Source of the DNA: Collinsella sp.
GTDB taxonomy: Bacteria > Actinomycetota > Coriobacteriia > Coriobacteriales > Coriobacteriaceae
Assembly: GCA_019414565.1 (NCBI GenBank)
Contig: DXLU01000031.1
Span: 124,001 to 188,000 of the forward strand
Direction: 5' to 3'
DNA length: 64,000 nucleotides
This document shows positions 9,328-17,744 of the stretch, piece by piece. Both the position numbers and the translations under genes were made by a program. Each line of letters opens with the position of its first letter. Position 1 is the stretch's first letter. Under the pieces are notes generated by a model. The model saw nothing but the letters and a program-made list of their open reading frames with translations, was not told where the DNA came from and searched no databases.

Positions 9328-9469
9328 CGCCGGTCACTCCTCTACAACTCAAGTTGTCTAAACAAATAATAGCCGAATTGCGAGCTCATACGCCGGACAA
9401 CGCAGCCTGACAGCATTGCGCAGCGCGAGTTGGGCGCGAGTTGGGCCAGCATTTGAGTTTTCAAAATGT

Positions 9470-9500
9470 CCCGAATCGGCGGGGTGATTCGGGATACAAT
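9470..9500 (+). promoter_or_regulatory. Operator-like palindrome abutting a -10 box (copy 1)
   Basis: CCCGAATC and GATTCGGG form a dyad at 9470-9493, and one base later comes TACAAT (9495-9500), a good -10 box. No -35 hexamer is visible at the right distance because the dyad occupies it. This suggests an activator- or repressor-controlled promoter for the RNA that follows. The same arrangement is kept in copy 2. Confidence 0.6.
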
Positions 9501-9506
9501 AGCTAC

Positions 9507-9604
9507 AGGAAACGACGCACCCCGCGTAAGTACTTAGGAGCGCGGGCGACCAGTTTCCGACGTTGTTAAATGCCCGGGATCCGACCCCCGGGCATTCTTA
9601 TTTA
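9507..9604 (+). ncRNA. Predicted structured small RNA, copy 1
   Basis: From about 7 bases after the TACAAT box to a terminator hairpin (AATGCCCGGG/CCCGGGCATT, 9569-9596) followed by CTTATTT. Inside, GGAAAC (9508-9513) can pair with GTTTCC (9553-9558), and CCCGCG (9521-9526) with CGCGGG (9541-9546). In copy 2 the outer stem reads GAAAAC/GTTTTC, a compensatory base-pair change. It has no start codon or ribosome site. It is convergent with the peptide gene at 9598-9750 and ends in the hairpin just beyond that gene's stop, as in Fst/par-type type I toxin-antitoxin loci. The antitoxin role is inference. Confidence 0.6.
9569..9604. terminator. Shared bidirectional terminator of RNA and peptide gene
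   Basis: Stem AATGCCCGGG/CCCGGGCATT with an 8-base loop. It is followed by CTTATTT on the plus strand and by TTTAAC on the minus strand. It lies between the 3' end of the plus-strand RNA and the TAA (9598-9600) of the minus-strand peptide gene. Confidence 0.8.
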
Positions 9605-9750
9605 CGCTTGTTGCGGCGCAAATGCCTTCCACCGTCCGCACCGCGCGTGCGCCTACGGACCTTAAACCGAACCTCATACGAGTCAAGAAACGCGATGACG
9701 AACGAGCCCACCGCCGCGAGGGCGGCGAGCGCGTTAAGGAATTTCAGCAT
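9598..9750 (-). CDS. 50-residue membrane/basic peptide, toxin-like candidate
   Basis: I do not recognise a named family. The ATG at 9750 has GGAGG seven bases upstream. Residues 3-21 form one hydrophobic helix (LNALAALAAVGSFVIAF). The remaining 29 residues are strongly basic, with VRRRTRG and a final RRNKRK. The length and layout fit small membrane toxins of type I systems (Fst, TxpA-like), and the convergent RNA ending in a shared terminator supports that reading. The stretch upstream of the start carries CGACGCATCCCG followed by CGCGGGCGGCC (minus strand, 9771-9800), resembling the stem sequence of the RNA. A partial copy lies at 10081-10197. Function is inferred from layout only. Confidence 0.5.
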   Translation of the reverse strand: MLKFLNALAALAAVGSFVIAFLDSYEVRFKVRRRTRGADGGRHLRRNKRK

Positions 9751-9950
9751 ATGGTGACCTCCGATCGAGTCGTCGGCCGCCCGCGCACGGGATGCGTCGC
9801 AAGGCCATTTTACTGCGAATGCATGCACCCACAGCTGGTAAACGCGATTTTGACAAACATTTGTTCGATAGTCACAAACACGGTTCATCGTCCGGCGGAG
9901 CCTGGCCGCATTGTCCGGGTTTGCCCGACGTGTTTGCGTTTTCAAAATGT

Positions 9951-9981
9951 CCCGGATCGGCGGGGCGATTCGGGATACAAT
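9951..9981 (+). promoter_or_regulatory. Operator-like palindrome abutting a -10 box (copy 2)
   Basis: CCCGGATC/GATTCGGG at 9951-9974, one base, then TACAAT at 9976-9981. Spacing is identical to copy 1; one arm base differs, leaving a G-T pair. Confidence 0.55.
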
Positions 9982-9987
9982 GTCAAT

Positions 9988-10086
9988 AGAAAACGATGCA
10001 TCCCGCGTAAGTGTACGAGAGCGCGGGCGGCCTAGTTTTCAGCTTTAGTTAAATGCCCGGGCTCCGAACCCCGGGCATTCTTATTT
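9988..10086 (+). ncRNA. Predicted structured small RNA, copy 2
   Basis: The same layout as copy 1. GAAAAC (9989-9994) pairs with GTTTTC (10035-10040), CCCGCG (10002-10007) pairs with CGCGGG (10022-10027), and the terminator stem 10051-10078 is followed by CTTATTT. Loop bases differ from copy 1 while stems are kept or co-vary, which argues for selection on RNA structure. It has no partner peptide of full length. Confidence 0.55.
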
Positions 10087-10197
10087 GCGCTTGTTGCGGC
10101 GCAAATGCCTTCTACCGTCCGCACCGCGCGTGCGCCTACGGACCCTAAACCGAACCTCATACGAGTCAAGAAACGCCATGACGAACGTGCCCGCATC
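10081..10197 (-). pseudogene. Truncated copy of the small basic peptide gene
   Basis: The last 35 or so codons match the peptide at 9598-9750 closely (FLDSYEVRF, VRRRTRGADG, RRNKRK and a TAA just before the hairpin). The hydrophobic N-terminal helix, start codon and ribosome site are missing: homology ends at about 10192. An internal ATG at 10174 could still start a 31-residue basic peptide without a preceding ribosome site. It is probably a decayed duplicate whose partner RNA has been kept. Confidence 0.6.
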
Positions 10198-10224
10198 GGA
10201 CGATGGAGGCTGGCTGCGTTATCC

Positions 10225-10262
10225 CAAAAAACGGGGCAGACTCCAGCGCGGAGTCTGCCCCG
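10225..10262 (-). terminator. Pilin operon terminator
   Basis: The 12-bp perfect stem CGGGGCAGACTC/GAGTCTGCCCCG with a 7-base loop is followed on the minus strand by TTTTTT. It ends the pilin operon about 100 bp after the last stop. Confidence 0.88.
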
Positions 10263-10362
10263 AAAAGAGAATGGCAAAGCAAGAACGTCGATGGACGAGA
10301 AAAGTGTCCGCAAGTCTCATGGCCATCACATCCCACCTGCCAAAGGGATGGATGAGTGAGCG

Positions 10363-12165
10363 TTACTCCTGCTCGGACTCCTCAGCCTGCTTACGGCTGC
10401 GGATGAGGTGCGCCACGCCGATGCACAGCACCGCGCCGCCAGCGATCCAAGTGAAGGTCACGCCGTTGAGACCGGTGAGCGGGAGGCCGGAGCCCTTCTG
10501 GTCGACAATGGTGAAGCTGAGCTTACCGACCTCAGCCTTTGCAGAGCCAGTCTGAACAACATCTTGACCTGCCACGATGGCACTCGTAGTGTCAGGCGTT
10601 ACATCCGTACCGGCCTGATTGAGCGTGCGGCTGATAGTAAAGGTAACACCACTTGCTGCGGAGTTGTTGTACCCAGGAGCAGGCTCAACCTCCTTGAGGA
10701 CATAGGTGCCCTCATCAAGACCAACAACGTTAATCTTGCCGTCGTTATCCGTGGTAAGCTGCACCACTTCGCCCTCGTTATGTTTTATGCCTTTAGCGTC
10801 GATGTACTTGTTTTCGGTATTAACGCCATTCTTCTCCTGCAGAGTGAATTTAACGCCCGAAAGAGTCGGGTTTTTGCCATCTACAGCGTCACTACCGACC
10901 TTGGTGACATCGATGCCGTAGGTATAGTCATAAGCACGGTGAATGACCGTAGTGCCCTCACCGGCACCATGCGGGTTATTCGAGTAGGTAAGCTTAACCT
11001 CATTCTTCTGCGCCTTGCCGACGAGTCCCTCGAAATCAGTGTTAATGGCATCATTAGCGTCGAAGATCTTGGTGGAGTCAAGCTTGGCCTGGTATTCAAC
11101 GGTCACCTTAGAGTTGCCATTCAGGGTGATAGGGGCGCCGCTCTCGTTCGCGCACGTCTTAAGATCAGTGAAACTAACTGTGAGCACGTTGTTGCTGTAG
11201 TCTACCTTGTAGCAAGAGGAGCTGACCTTTATATTGTCAATTTTGACCGTGACGTCTGGCGTCGTGCTACCATCCTTAAACTTCGGCGTCATGGATTTGG
11301 GAAGATTATCCGTGAAGGTGTACCCGTAGGTGCTGTAAGTGTCGATGTTACCCGCAACGGTACCGGTAAGCTGATAATCGATAAACTGATCCATTCGGGA
11401 GTCCGCAGCCATGTTGGGATTCGTGAACACATTATCGCCAAAAGAGCCGCCTTCTTTGTCATCCTTGACGGCCTTGGTTACAGTGGGGACCTGCTTCTTG
11501 GGAGTTAAGTTCTCAGCGGAACCGCCAACAACGGCAAAAATGGGCGAACTGAAGGTATCCGTGTTACCCTTTTCAGCATTAGCATTCTTGCCGACACTCT
11601 TAGTCACGAAGAGCCAGTAACCAGTAGCCAAGTTACTAAAAGAACCGGTGTTGTCAGCATTTAGCCAGCCGTTATTGCCTTCAGGAATGTTCGCCTTCTC
11701 AACAGCAGCAGCGATCTTGTCGAGCACGCTTCCGGCCTTGACGTTATTACCCACAACTTCGTTCTCGTGCATTTTGATGAACTGAGCCCACGCCTGAGCA
11801 GATTCAGCATCTTCGCCAGTCGGCAAGCCATCAGGCTTGGGGTCATCGTTATTAAATGCCGTAGTCACTGCGCTCTTTACGGGACCACTTGCCCAATCGA
11901 TATCGGAAAGCGTCTTCTCCACAGTGGAGTCCCAGGTACCATCATCCTTCTGGTCTTGCGTGACCTTCGCCGAGAAAATTTTGATTCCCTTAAAGGTCGT
12001 ATCCTTGTAGATATCCTCCTTAATCGTCACGCTGCCGCCCTCGGCCACCTTCGGCGTACCCTCAGCAAACGCCATGGTCACCGGCGCCATCACGCCGCCG
12101 AAGCTCAGCGCTGCTGTGAGGCCGGCGGTTACTGCCAGGCGTGCGATGTTCTTGCTCATGCTCAT
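10363..12165 (-). CDS. Sortase-dependent isopeptide-forming pilin (LPLTG)
   Basis: A 600-residue Gram-positive pilin. The ATG at 12165 has GGAGG eight bases upstream; the upstream in-frame ATG at 12231 does not. A signal peptide of about 33 residues is cut near AFAEG. An N-terminal domain (about 40-230) with KIFSA is followed by a fimbrial D2-like isopeptide domain (YGYTFTDNLP, about 300-430) and a Cna-B/SpaA-like domain with the E-box YVLKEVEPAPGY. The end is LPLTG, a hydrophobic helix and RSRKQ. Lys-to-Asn intramolecular isopeptide bonds are expected from the family but not shown here. It shares architecture with the next gene (12274-13944), so the two look like paralogues. It has the most complete LPxTG-like signal of the three and is the last gene before a strong terminator; backbone versus minor pilin cannot be decided from sequence. 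Confidence 0.9.
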   Translation of the reverse strand: MSMSKNIARLAVTAGLTAALSFGGVMAPVTMAFAEGTPKVAEGGSVTIKEDIYKDTTFKGIKIFSAKVTQDQKDDGTWDSTVEKTLSDIDWASGPVKSAVTTAFNNDDPKPDGLPTGEDAESAQAWAQFIKMHENEVVGNNVKAGSVLDKIAAAVEKANIPEGNNGWLNADNTGSFSNLATGYWLFVTKSVGKNANAEKGNTDTFSSPIFAVVGGSAENLTPKKQVPTVTKAVKDDKEGGSFGDNVFTNPNMAADSRMDQFIDYQLTGTVAGNIDTYSTYGYTFTDNLPKSMTPKFKDGSTTPDVTVKIDNIKVSSSCYKVDYSNNVLTVSFTDLKTCANESGAPITLNGNSKVTVEYQAKLDSTKIFDANDAINTDFEGLVGKAQKNEVKLTYSNNPHGAGEGTTVIHRAYDYTYGIDVTKVGSDAVDGKNPTLSGVKFTLQEKNGVNTENKYIDAKGIKHNEGEVVQLTTDNDGKINVVGLDEGTYVLKEVEPAPGYNNSAASGVTFTISRTLNQAGTDVTPDTTSAIVAGQDVVQTGSAKAEVGKLSFTIVDQKGSGLPLTGLNGVTFTWIAGGAVLCIGVAHLIRSRKQAEESEQE

Positions 12166-12273
12166 CTTCTTTTCCTCCGTTTTCCGGTTGGTTCTCATTC
12201 GATCGATCATCATCTGTCTGTGTCTTAGCATCTGCTTCGCTACGTCTCGCCCCGCTCTCTGTGGGGCTGCCAG

Positions 12274-13944
12274 CTACTCTTTATGGCCGCCACCTCCCCG
12301 CTTGACCAGGAGCGCGACCACGATGAGCGCGGCTCCGGCGACCGCTGCGGCGGCCGCGGCGTACATTGCCATATCGCCAGTCGAGGGCATAAAGCCTCCG
12401 GTGGTAATGCTAGGGGGTGTGCCGGTGGGCGTGTTGATGAACGACGCCTCCAGGCTGCCCGTCGACCCGTCCGCGCTGTCGGCACGCAGGGGCGACTCGG
12501 CCGTGATCGTAAGCTTGGGCCTGGCGGTGACCACTTGGTCGACGTCCAGACCCTCGGCCTTAACCGTCACACAGCGCGTGCCCTCAAAGGCGGTGTAGCC
12601 CTTGGGCGCCTTGAGCTCGCGGACCTCCAGCTTGCCCGAGTCCACGCCCGAGACGGACACGCGGCCGTCCTCGCCCGTGGTGACGGTGGCCTTGCCCTCT
12701 GCATCCCACGTGCCGTCGGCCGCTAGCGTACGCCCGCGGTCGTCGGCGATGCTCAGGACCGCCCCGGCAAGCGGTTTGTCGCCGTCGCTGCCGCGCTTGG
12801 TGAGCGCGAGATCCCAGGTGTAGGCGCACGCATCGTCGCTCGGCGTGCGGGTGAAGCCGGCATCGCCGGACTGGTCGGCAAGGGGAGAGCGCGGGTAGCG
12901 CAGGTAGACCTCGTTGGGGTTGCCCTTCGCGATGCCGTGGTTGCATGCGCTGTTGAGCGGCGCATTGTACACGGCGACCACGCGGGCGCCCGCGGTAAAG
13001 GCGTCGGCCCCGCCGAGCGCGGCGACCAGGTCGCCGGTGCGCACGGTGAAGGTCTTGCCGTCGACCGCTACCTTGGTGGCGCACTGGGCCGTGATGTCGG
13101 CCCAGCCCTTCGCGGGCTCGGTGCCGGCGCGCCCGTCCTTGCCGGTCTGGACGGCGTCAAAGCCGCCGTCCGCGCCCGCCGCCACGTACACGCGCATGCT
13201 CGCGGCCACCCTGGAGGGGTCGAGCCCCGCGCCCATGGTGTCGACTAGCTGCACCGTGTAGGTGTCGTAGGCGGCAAGGCCTGCCGGGACCGTGGCCGAG
13301 AGGCGCCAGTACAGGTCGTCGGCGACTGTGGCGTCGGCGGCCTTCTGCCAGGCAGCGGTGCTGTCCTCCAGCACATGCTTTTGGACCTTGGGGGTCGCGG
13401 CCTTGGGCTTGACGGTGACGGCGCTGCCGCCCACCAGGGCCATGATCGGCGCGGTGCCGGCCTCGCCCTGGGCGATGGCGTCGTCGTCGGCGACGATGAG
13501 CCAGTAGCCGCAGGGCAGCTTGGCCGTCGTGCCCGCGTTAAGGGCCACGGACACGGCGCCAGAGCTCTGGAGGGAACGAGCGAGCTGTGCGCTCAGCGCG
13601 CTCGTAAGGTGGGAATCGGTGTTGAGCCACTCGGCAGCTTCCTGCGCGGTGGTCTGGGAATTGGGCATGCCGGCGCTGTGCAGCACGGGCAGGACGGCGT
13701 CGCGCGCGGCGTCGCTTGCCCAGGCGAGGTCGGTGGCGATCTTGGCGTCGCTGTCGCCGTCGACGACGTTGGCGCTAAAGATCTGATAGGCGTCGTAGCT
13801 GCTCGCCACAGTGCCGCTCACCGTGATGGAACCGGTCGAGGTCGGCGCGGCCTGCGCGGATGCGGGGAACACAACCGCGCAGGTGCCGATCAGGAGGGTA
13901 AGCAGCGCAAACAAGATTGGGAAGGAGCAAACTTTCTTATTCAT
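12274..13944 (-). CDS. Sortase-dependent isopeptide-forming pilin (MPSTGD)
   Basis: A 556-residue pilin. The ATG at 13944 overlaps the end of the upstream gene by 8 bases and uses the GGGAGGT inside that gene's tail, so translation is coupled. A signal peptide ends near ASAQA. Domains: an N-terminal part with AYQIFSANV (shared with the neighbouring pilin), a D2-like domain (YDTYTVQLVDTMG), and a Cna-B-like domain with the E-box LEVRELKAPKGY. The sorting signal is the unusual MPSTGD, followed by an alanine-rich membrane helix and KRGGGGHKE. Whether the class C sortase at 8389 accepts Met at the first position is unknown. It is GC-richer than its two pilin neighbours, which hints at a separate origin. 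Confidence 0.9.
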   Translation of the reverse strand: MNKKVCSFPILFALLTLLIGTCAVVFPASAQAAPTSTGSITVSGTVASSYDAYQIFSANVVDGDSDAKIATDLAWASDAARDAVLPVLHSAGMPNSQTTAQEAAEWLNTDSHLTSALSAQLARSLQSSGAVSVALNAGTTAKLPCGYWLIVADDDAIAQGEAGTAPIMALVGGSAVTVKPKAATPKVQKHVLEDSTAAWQKAADATVADDLYWRLSATVPAGLAAYDTYTVQLVDTMGAGLDPSRVAASMRVYVAAGADGGFDAVQTGKDGRAGTEPAKGWADITAQCATKVAVDGKTFTVRTGDLVAALGGADAFTAGARVVAVYNAPLNSACNHGIAKGNPNEVYLRYPRSPLADQSGDAGFTRTPSDDACAYTWDLALTKRGSDGDKPLAGAVLSIADDRGRTLAADGTWDAEGKATVTTGEDGRVSVSGVDSGKLEVRELKAPKGYTAFEGTRCVTVKAEGLDVDQVVTARPKLTITAESPLRADSADGSTGSLEASFINTPTGTPPSITTGGFMPSTGDMAMYAAAAAAVAGAALIVVALLVKRGGGGHKE

Positions 13945-16900
13945 GACGCTTACCTCCCTTCGCATTCGCCTTGCGACGAATGTGCATCCAGGCCGCAGCA
14001 GCGCAAAGCACCGCCGCGCCGGCAAGGTACGTCAGAGTGACGCCCGACATACCAGAAAGGGGCAAAGAGGTTGAGTAAGTGTTGGTGAAGGTGGGGATGG
14101 AGGTGTCGGTGAGGTTCTGCTCTTCGGCACCGACGTCTGCTTTCCAGTTGCCCTCGGAGTCAACGGTTCCCTTCATGTAGGTCACCGCACAGTCGATCCT
14201 TCCTTTGGTGTTATCCTTTGCCACAACCTTGAACCTATAGACCGACTGATCAAACTTGTAATGCGGATAGGTCAAGTGTTCGTCCTTCTCGCGCACATAG
14301 TACGTGAAGGTCTTGGAACCATTTTTAAGGTCCGTGAGCTCATATGTCTTCGGCTTGAAATCGACCGTTCTCACATTACCGTTTTCGTCAGTGGGTTTCG
14401 CGAGATCAATTGTTGCCGTTTCTGGTTTTTGGAAGTTCGGGTCGTCCTCGTTCGCGAGTTCGAATGAGAACGCCTTCATCTCGCCGCCATCGACCTTCTT
14501 GGTCACCTGAGGTGTCCAAGAGCCCTTGGCTGTGTATGCATTAGTAAAGGTCTTATCATTAGTAAAGATCTCACCGTTCGTGAAATTAACGGACACATTT
14601 CTGCCATCGTGCGGGTTGACCTCCATCGAGTCCCCGTTGGTGAGATTAGTGACCTTTACTTTATCAACCGAGTAGTAGGTGTAAGTAATGTGCAGCACCT
14701 TCTGTTTCTGGTCCACCTTTGTTTCAAACTCAATCTTGTAGATAGCCTTGTCGTAAGTCACACCAGAAACGGGCTTGTCACCGGGATCCTCAACTAGGTA
14801 GTAGACAACCGGGCCATCGGAGTAGACCTCGCCCAGATTAAAGGCAAAGTTGCCGTCACTATCATTCGTGACCCCATCGCCAACTTTTGCGCAGCCATTG
14901 AGTTGCAGCTTGTGATCGGCAAACGAGGGATCCTGCTTGTTTGTACCCTGTTTGAGCAGCTGGAACTTGAACTCTCCGTCTTTAAGCGCACGACCCGTTA
15001 GCGCCTTAGTGCCGCTGAGCTTCATCTTGGGGTACACGTTCACCTCCGTGGTGGAGCCAGCGATTACGTCGCCGTTGGTCATGATGCCGCCACCGTGAAT
15101 GTTGGATCTGTTGCCCGTGATGAAGAGGGACGCAGCCGCGGTAGCAGCATCCATATCTTCCTGAATCGGCCTAGATTTAAGGCCAATCATGTACTTAGCT
15201 TGGGCGCCCTCGTACTTGCCGATAGACGTTCGTGTATTGTTGTCGATCGTGCCCGACCAATTGGCAGCTCCGCCACCAAGCATCTGACCCGTTACGGCAG
15301 CGATATACGGCAGTAATTCAACGTTTTTACCATCGCGAATAAGAAAAAGATCCTGGTGACCGGCTTCTTTAAACTTATCAGTTATTTCGCCGCCCCGATC
15401 ATTCTCCTCATCGTAATCCCAGTCCTCGCTCTTGCCGTTGGAGCCGCCCGATCGGTTATAACCACCGTCAGAATTACCGTCAGAATTACCGAAAATCGCG
15501 ATGCCATTGGTATCGGTAATGGCAGTCTTACCAGTCGGGCAAGCGGCAAACCCGCCACCAAAGCCATTGGCATGATTGTTGGTAATCAGCGCGTTATATA
15601 TCTTGAGGCTTGCCGGCTGAACGTTGTTGTCGCTGCTGCCCTGGACGAATACGCCACCGCCGCCCCAGTCGTTGTCTGTATTGGTTTTGTTGTTGGTGAT
15701 ATATGCCTTAGTGCCAAGAGGAACGTTAAACACGCTCTCAGTAGGCGCAGAGATACGGATACCGCCGCCCTCCGAGTTTTGCGCCACGTTGCTAGCTATG
15801 GTTCCACCAGAAAACGTAAACCCGGAAAGAGCACTATTCCAAGCGCCAGCATAAACGCCGCCGCCAGCCTCGGCAGAGTAGTTGCCCGTGATGTAACCGC
15901 CTGCAATTGTGAGACTGCCGCCATTGAAAGCAGCAATGCCGCCACCACCGTGGCAACCGTTACCCTTGTGACTTTCATCGTAGTGCTGATATTTATTGTT
16001 AGTAATGTGACCATCCGTAATGGTCACATTAGAGTTCTCAGCACAAATTCCCGCGCCATAACCGCTTTGATAATCATTTATACCGTTACCGGAGATAATA
16101 CCGTCAGTCATTTCTAACGTAGAATCCTTGGCATAAACGCCGCCGCCACTGGGGGCATAGTTACCAGCGATTACGCCGCCAGAAATCTCCAGGGTTGAGC
16201 TAATGACATGAATACCAGCACCACAACCACTGTTGCCCACAGAAGCACCACAAACGTATCCGCCACTCACGTTGACGATAGAGCGATTCTCGGCATGGAT
16301 AAGGTGACCAACGTTGCGATTTTTCTCTTGAGTAAGCACGCCACTCTGAAGGTTAAACGTACAGCCCTCACCATTGAGATTGATGAGACTCACTCTGTTG
16401 CTGCTGTTGCACGCCACGATGGCACCACCGATAGTCACTTCGTGTTTATAAAGAGCCTCAGTAGTGCTGATACTGTCTGCATTAACAGACGATCCAGTTA
16501 CGTAATAAATTAGCTTGTCCGGAATTTTAGAAGTCTCATCGTAACCCACAGAGGCAAGGTTGGCATTTTTGCTGAGTGTGCTGTCAGAGCATTCAAAGTC
16601 GCTGGCGATCGGATTGTCCACTGGAGCTTGCTGACTGTCCATGACGGTTAACGTTGCACCGCCGGTGATATTGAACAGGGATCGATTATCACTTGTATGT
16701 GTAATCTTGTGGCCGTTAAGGTCAATTACGGTTTCGCCATGGTCGAGCGTAATAGTGTCCGCGTACTCAAGATCCCCAATGAGACGGTAGTTACCAGGCG
16801 TTCCGCCATTTCCGAATTGATTATGTATGTTGCTTTGATTTAGCTCGGTAAAGCCGTCCGCTGCGGTCGGCATGACATCATTCTCATCATTGGCGCCATC

Positions 16901-17240
16901 ATCCGCAGGCTGCTCGGCACTTTTTGCTCCCGTGCCATCGAATGACGGGCCCGCCGCGACATCGTCGCCAGTCTCGTCGCCCTCGGTCTCGTCACTATTC
17001 TGGTTTTCGGTATCCCCGTTGTTGGTGTTGCCTACATCAGTAGACTCACTTGAGGAACCCCCCCCCCATCACAGTTTCCTCGGTAGAAACCGTCTGGGCA
17101 TCGTTGGCAATAGCCTGCGAGATCGGGGGCATAACGAGCGACAGTACCAGGCTCAACACGGAGGTTCCGCACAAAACGCCTGCCAGCACACGGCGCGTCG
17201 CTTTATTACTCTGCTTAGATTTGTCCGAATTCGCTTTCAT
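13937..17240 (-). CDS. Beta-helix/FctA-type pilus surface protein, out of frame at a G10 tract
   Basis: The ATG at 17240 follows GGGGAGGAG at 6 bases. Codons for a basic end and signal peptide (cleavage near SQAIA) lead to a run of ten G on the coding strand (17058-17067). As sequenced, the frame then stops at 17046. With nine (or twelve) G it continues as GGGSSSESTD into a 1,100-residue protein ending at 13937. The body has an acidic linker, a right-handed beta-helix of repeated SGG.I.GN and GGGVYA turns (about 70-620), and two FctA/Spy0128-like isopeptide domains (LSGTKAL.G and VTKKVDGG.MKAFSFEL). It ends in LPLSG, a membrane helix and RRKANAKGG. It is first in the pilus operon and the probable tip or adhesin subunit. 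An internal ATG at 16873 lacks a ribosome site. It is a phase-variation candidate; a miscalled homopolymer is the alternative. Confidence 0.85.
17058..17067 (-). repeat. G10 homopolymer, candidate phase-variation switch
   Basis: Ten G on the coding strand, about 58 codons into the surface protein gene and just after the signal peptide. Ten puts the gene out of frame; nine restores it. Tracts of this length and position are the classic substrate of slipped-strand mispairing. Confidence 0.75.
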
Positions 17241-17329
17241 CGATGTCTCCTCCCCAAGAGACCGCGATCTTGCTCTTTCACCATCAAACGTATCTGCGCA
17301 ATCTGTAATTGCGCTCGTTTAGTAATGCA

Positions 17330-17359
17330 ATTATAACGATTGTTTAAACATCTAAGCAA
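17330..17359 (-). promoter_or_regulatory. Pilus operon promoter
   Basis: A perfect TATAAT on the minus strand (17330-17335) with TTGCTT 18 bases upstream (17354-17359) lies 90 bases before the surface protein start. It would give a leader of about 80 bases. Confidence 0.65.
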
Positions 17360-17698
17360 CAAAACCGAAATTTCTGTAGCCAGTTCTCAATTCTCTTGAC
17401 ATTTACTCGGATTTGCCTTCATTTATTCGCTATCTAATTTTTGTTTCTGCTGGTAATTTAGTTGCCTATTATTTTTTAATGGCATTAGATTTATTTGCAC
17501 AACATTTTGCTCAAGAGCAAACATCCTGTGAACGGTCGAAAATCGACCGTGAGCGGTAGGCCATTAACCGGGATGAATATCCTACTAAATTGATGAGAAT
17601 CTCTTAAACCCATCGGTGGTTAGAAGCATGATGTTCAGACAACATTATTTGAATTTTCACATAGATTTTAGGTATCAATTCGCCCAAATCGCCTGAGG
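17360..17698. other. AT-rich intergenic stretch
   Basis: No gene is visible. It is the most AT-rich part of the window, which is typical of silenced or transferred promoter regions. A dyad ACGGTCGA-AAA-TCGACCGT at 17532-17550 could bind a regulator of the pilus operon or be the remains of a hairpin. Confidence 0.5.
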
Positions 17699-17730
17699 CC
17701 ACCACAGAGGTGCCTGTCCCCTTTGTGGTG
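17699..17730. repeat. CCACCACAAAGG hairpin, family B, copy 2
   Basis: CCACCACAGAGG, loop TGCCTGTC, CCCTTTGTGGTG. It lies 14 bp after the stop of the minus-strand HAD gene, the position of a terminator. Confidence 0.8.
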
Positions 17731-17744
17731 ATTCTGCCCCGGCG

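Larger units (their letters stand above)
9457..9708. repeat. Duplicated 252-bp unit, copy 1
   Basis: Direct repeat of 9938-10192, close to 90% identical by eye. It carries a promoter-like palindrome, a structured RNA ending in an intrinsic terminator, and most of a convergent small peptide gene. Copy 1 is the complete one. Confidence 0.9.
9938..10192. repeat. Duplicated 252-bp unit, copy 2
   Basis: Direct repeat of 9457-9708 with the dyad, -10 box, RNA and terminator preserved but the peptide gene cut at its 5' end. The 330 bp between the peptide start at 9750 and 10080 hold the peptide leader, copy 2 RNA and no other gene that I can see. Confidence 0.9.

Noticed and set aside
9771..9800. 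Perfect antisense target of the small RNA in the peptide leader
   Set aside because: The leader resembles the RNA in the same sense rather than as a complement; pairing is limited to the self-complementary CCCGCG/CGCGGG blocks, so it is noted only as supporting context.
16873..16875. Internal ATG as the true start of the beta-helix protein
   Set aside because: It has no ribosome site and would give a sortase-anchored protein without a signal peptide; joining through the G tract explains both parts.
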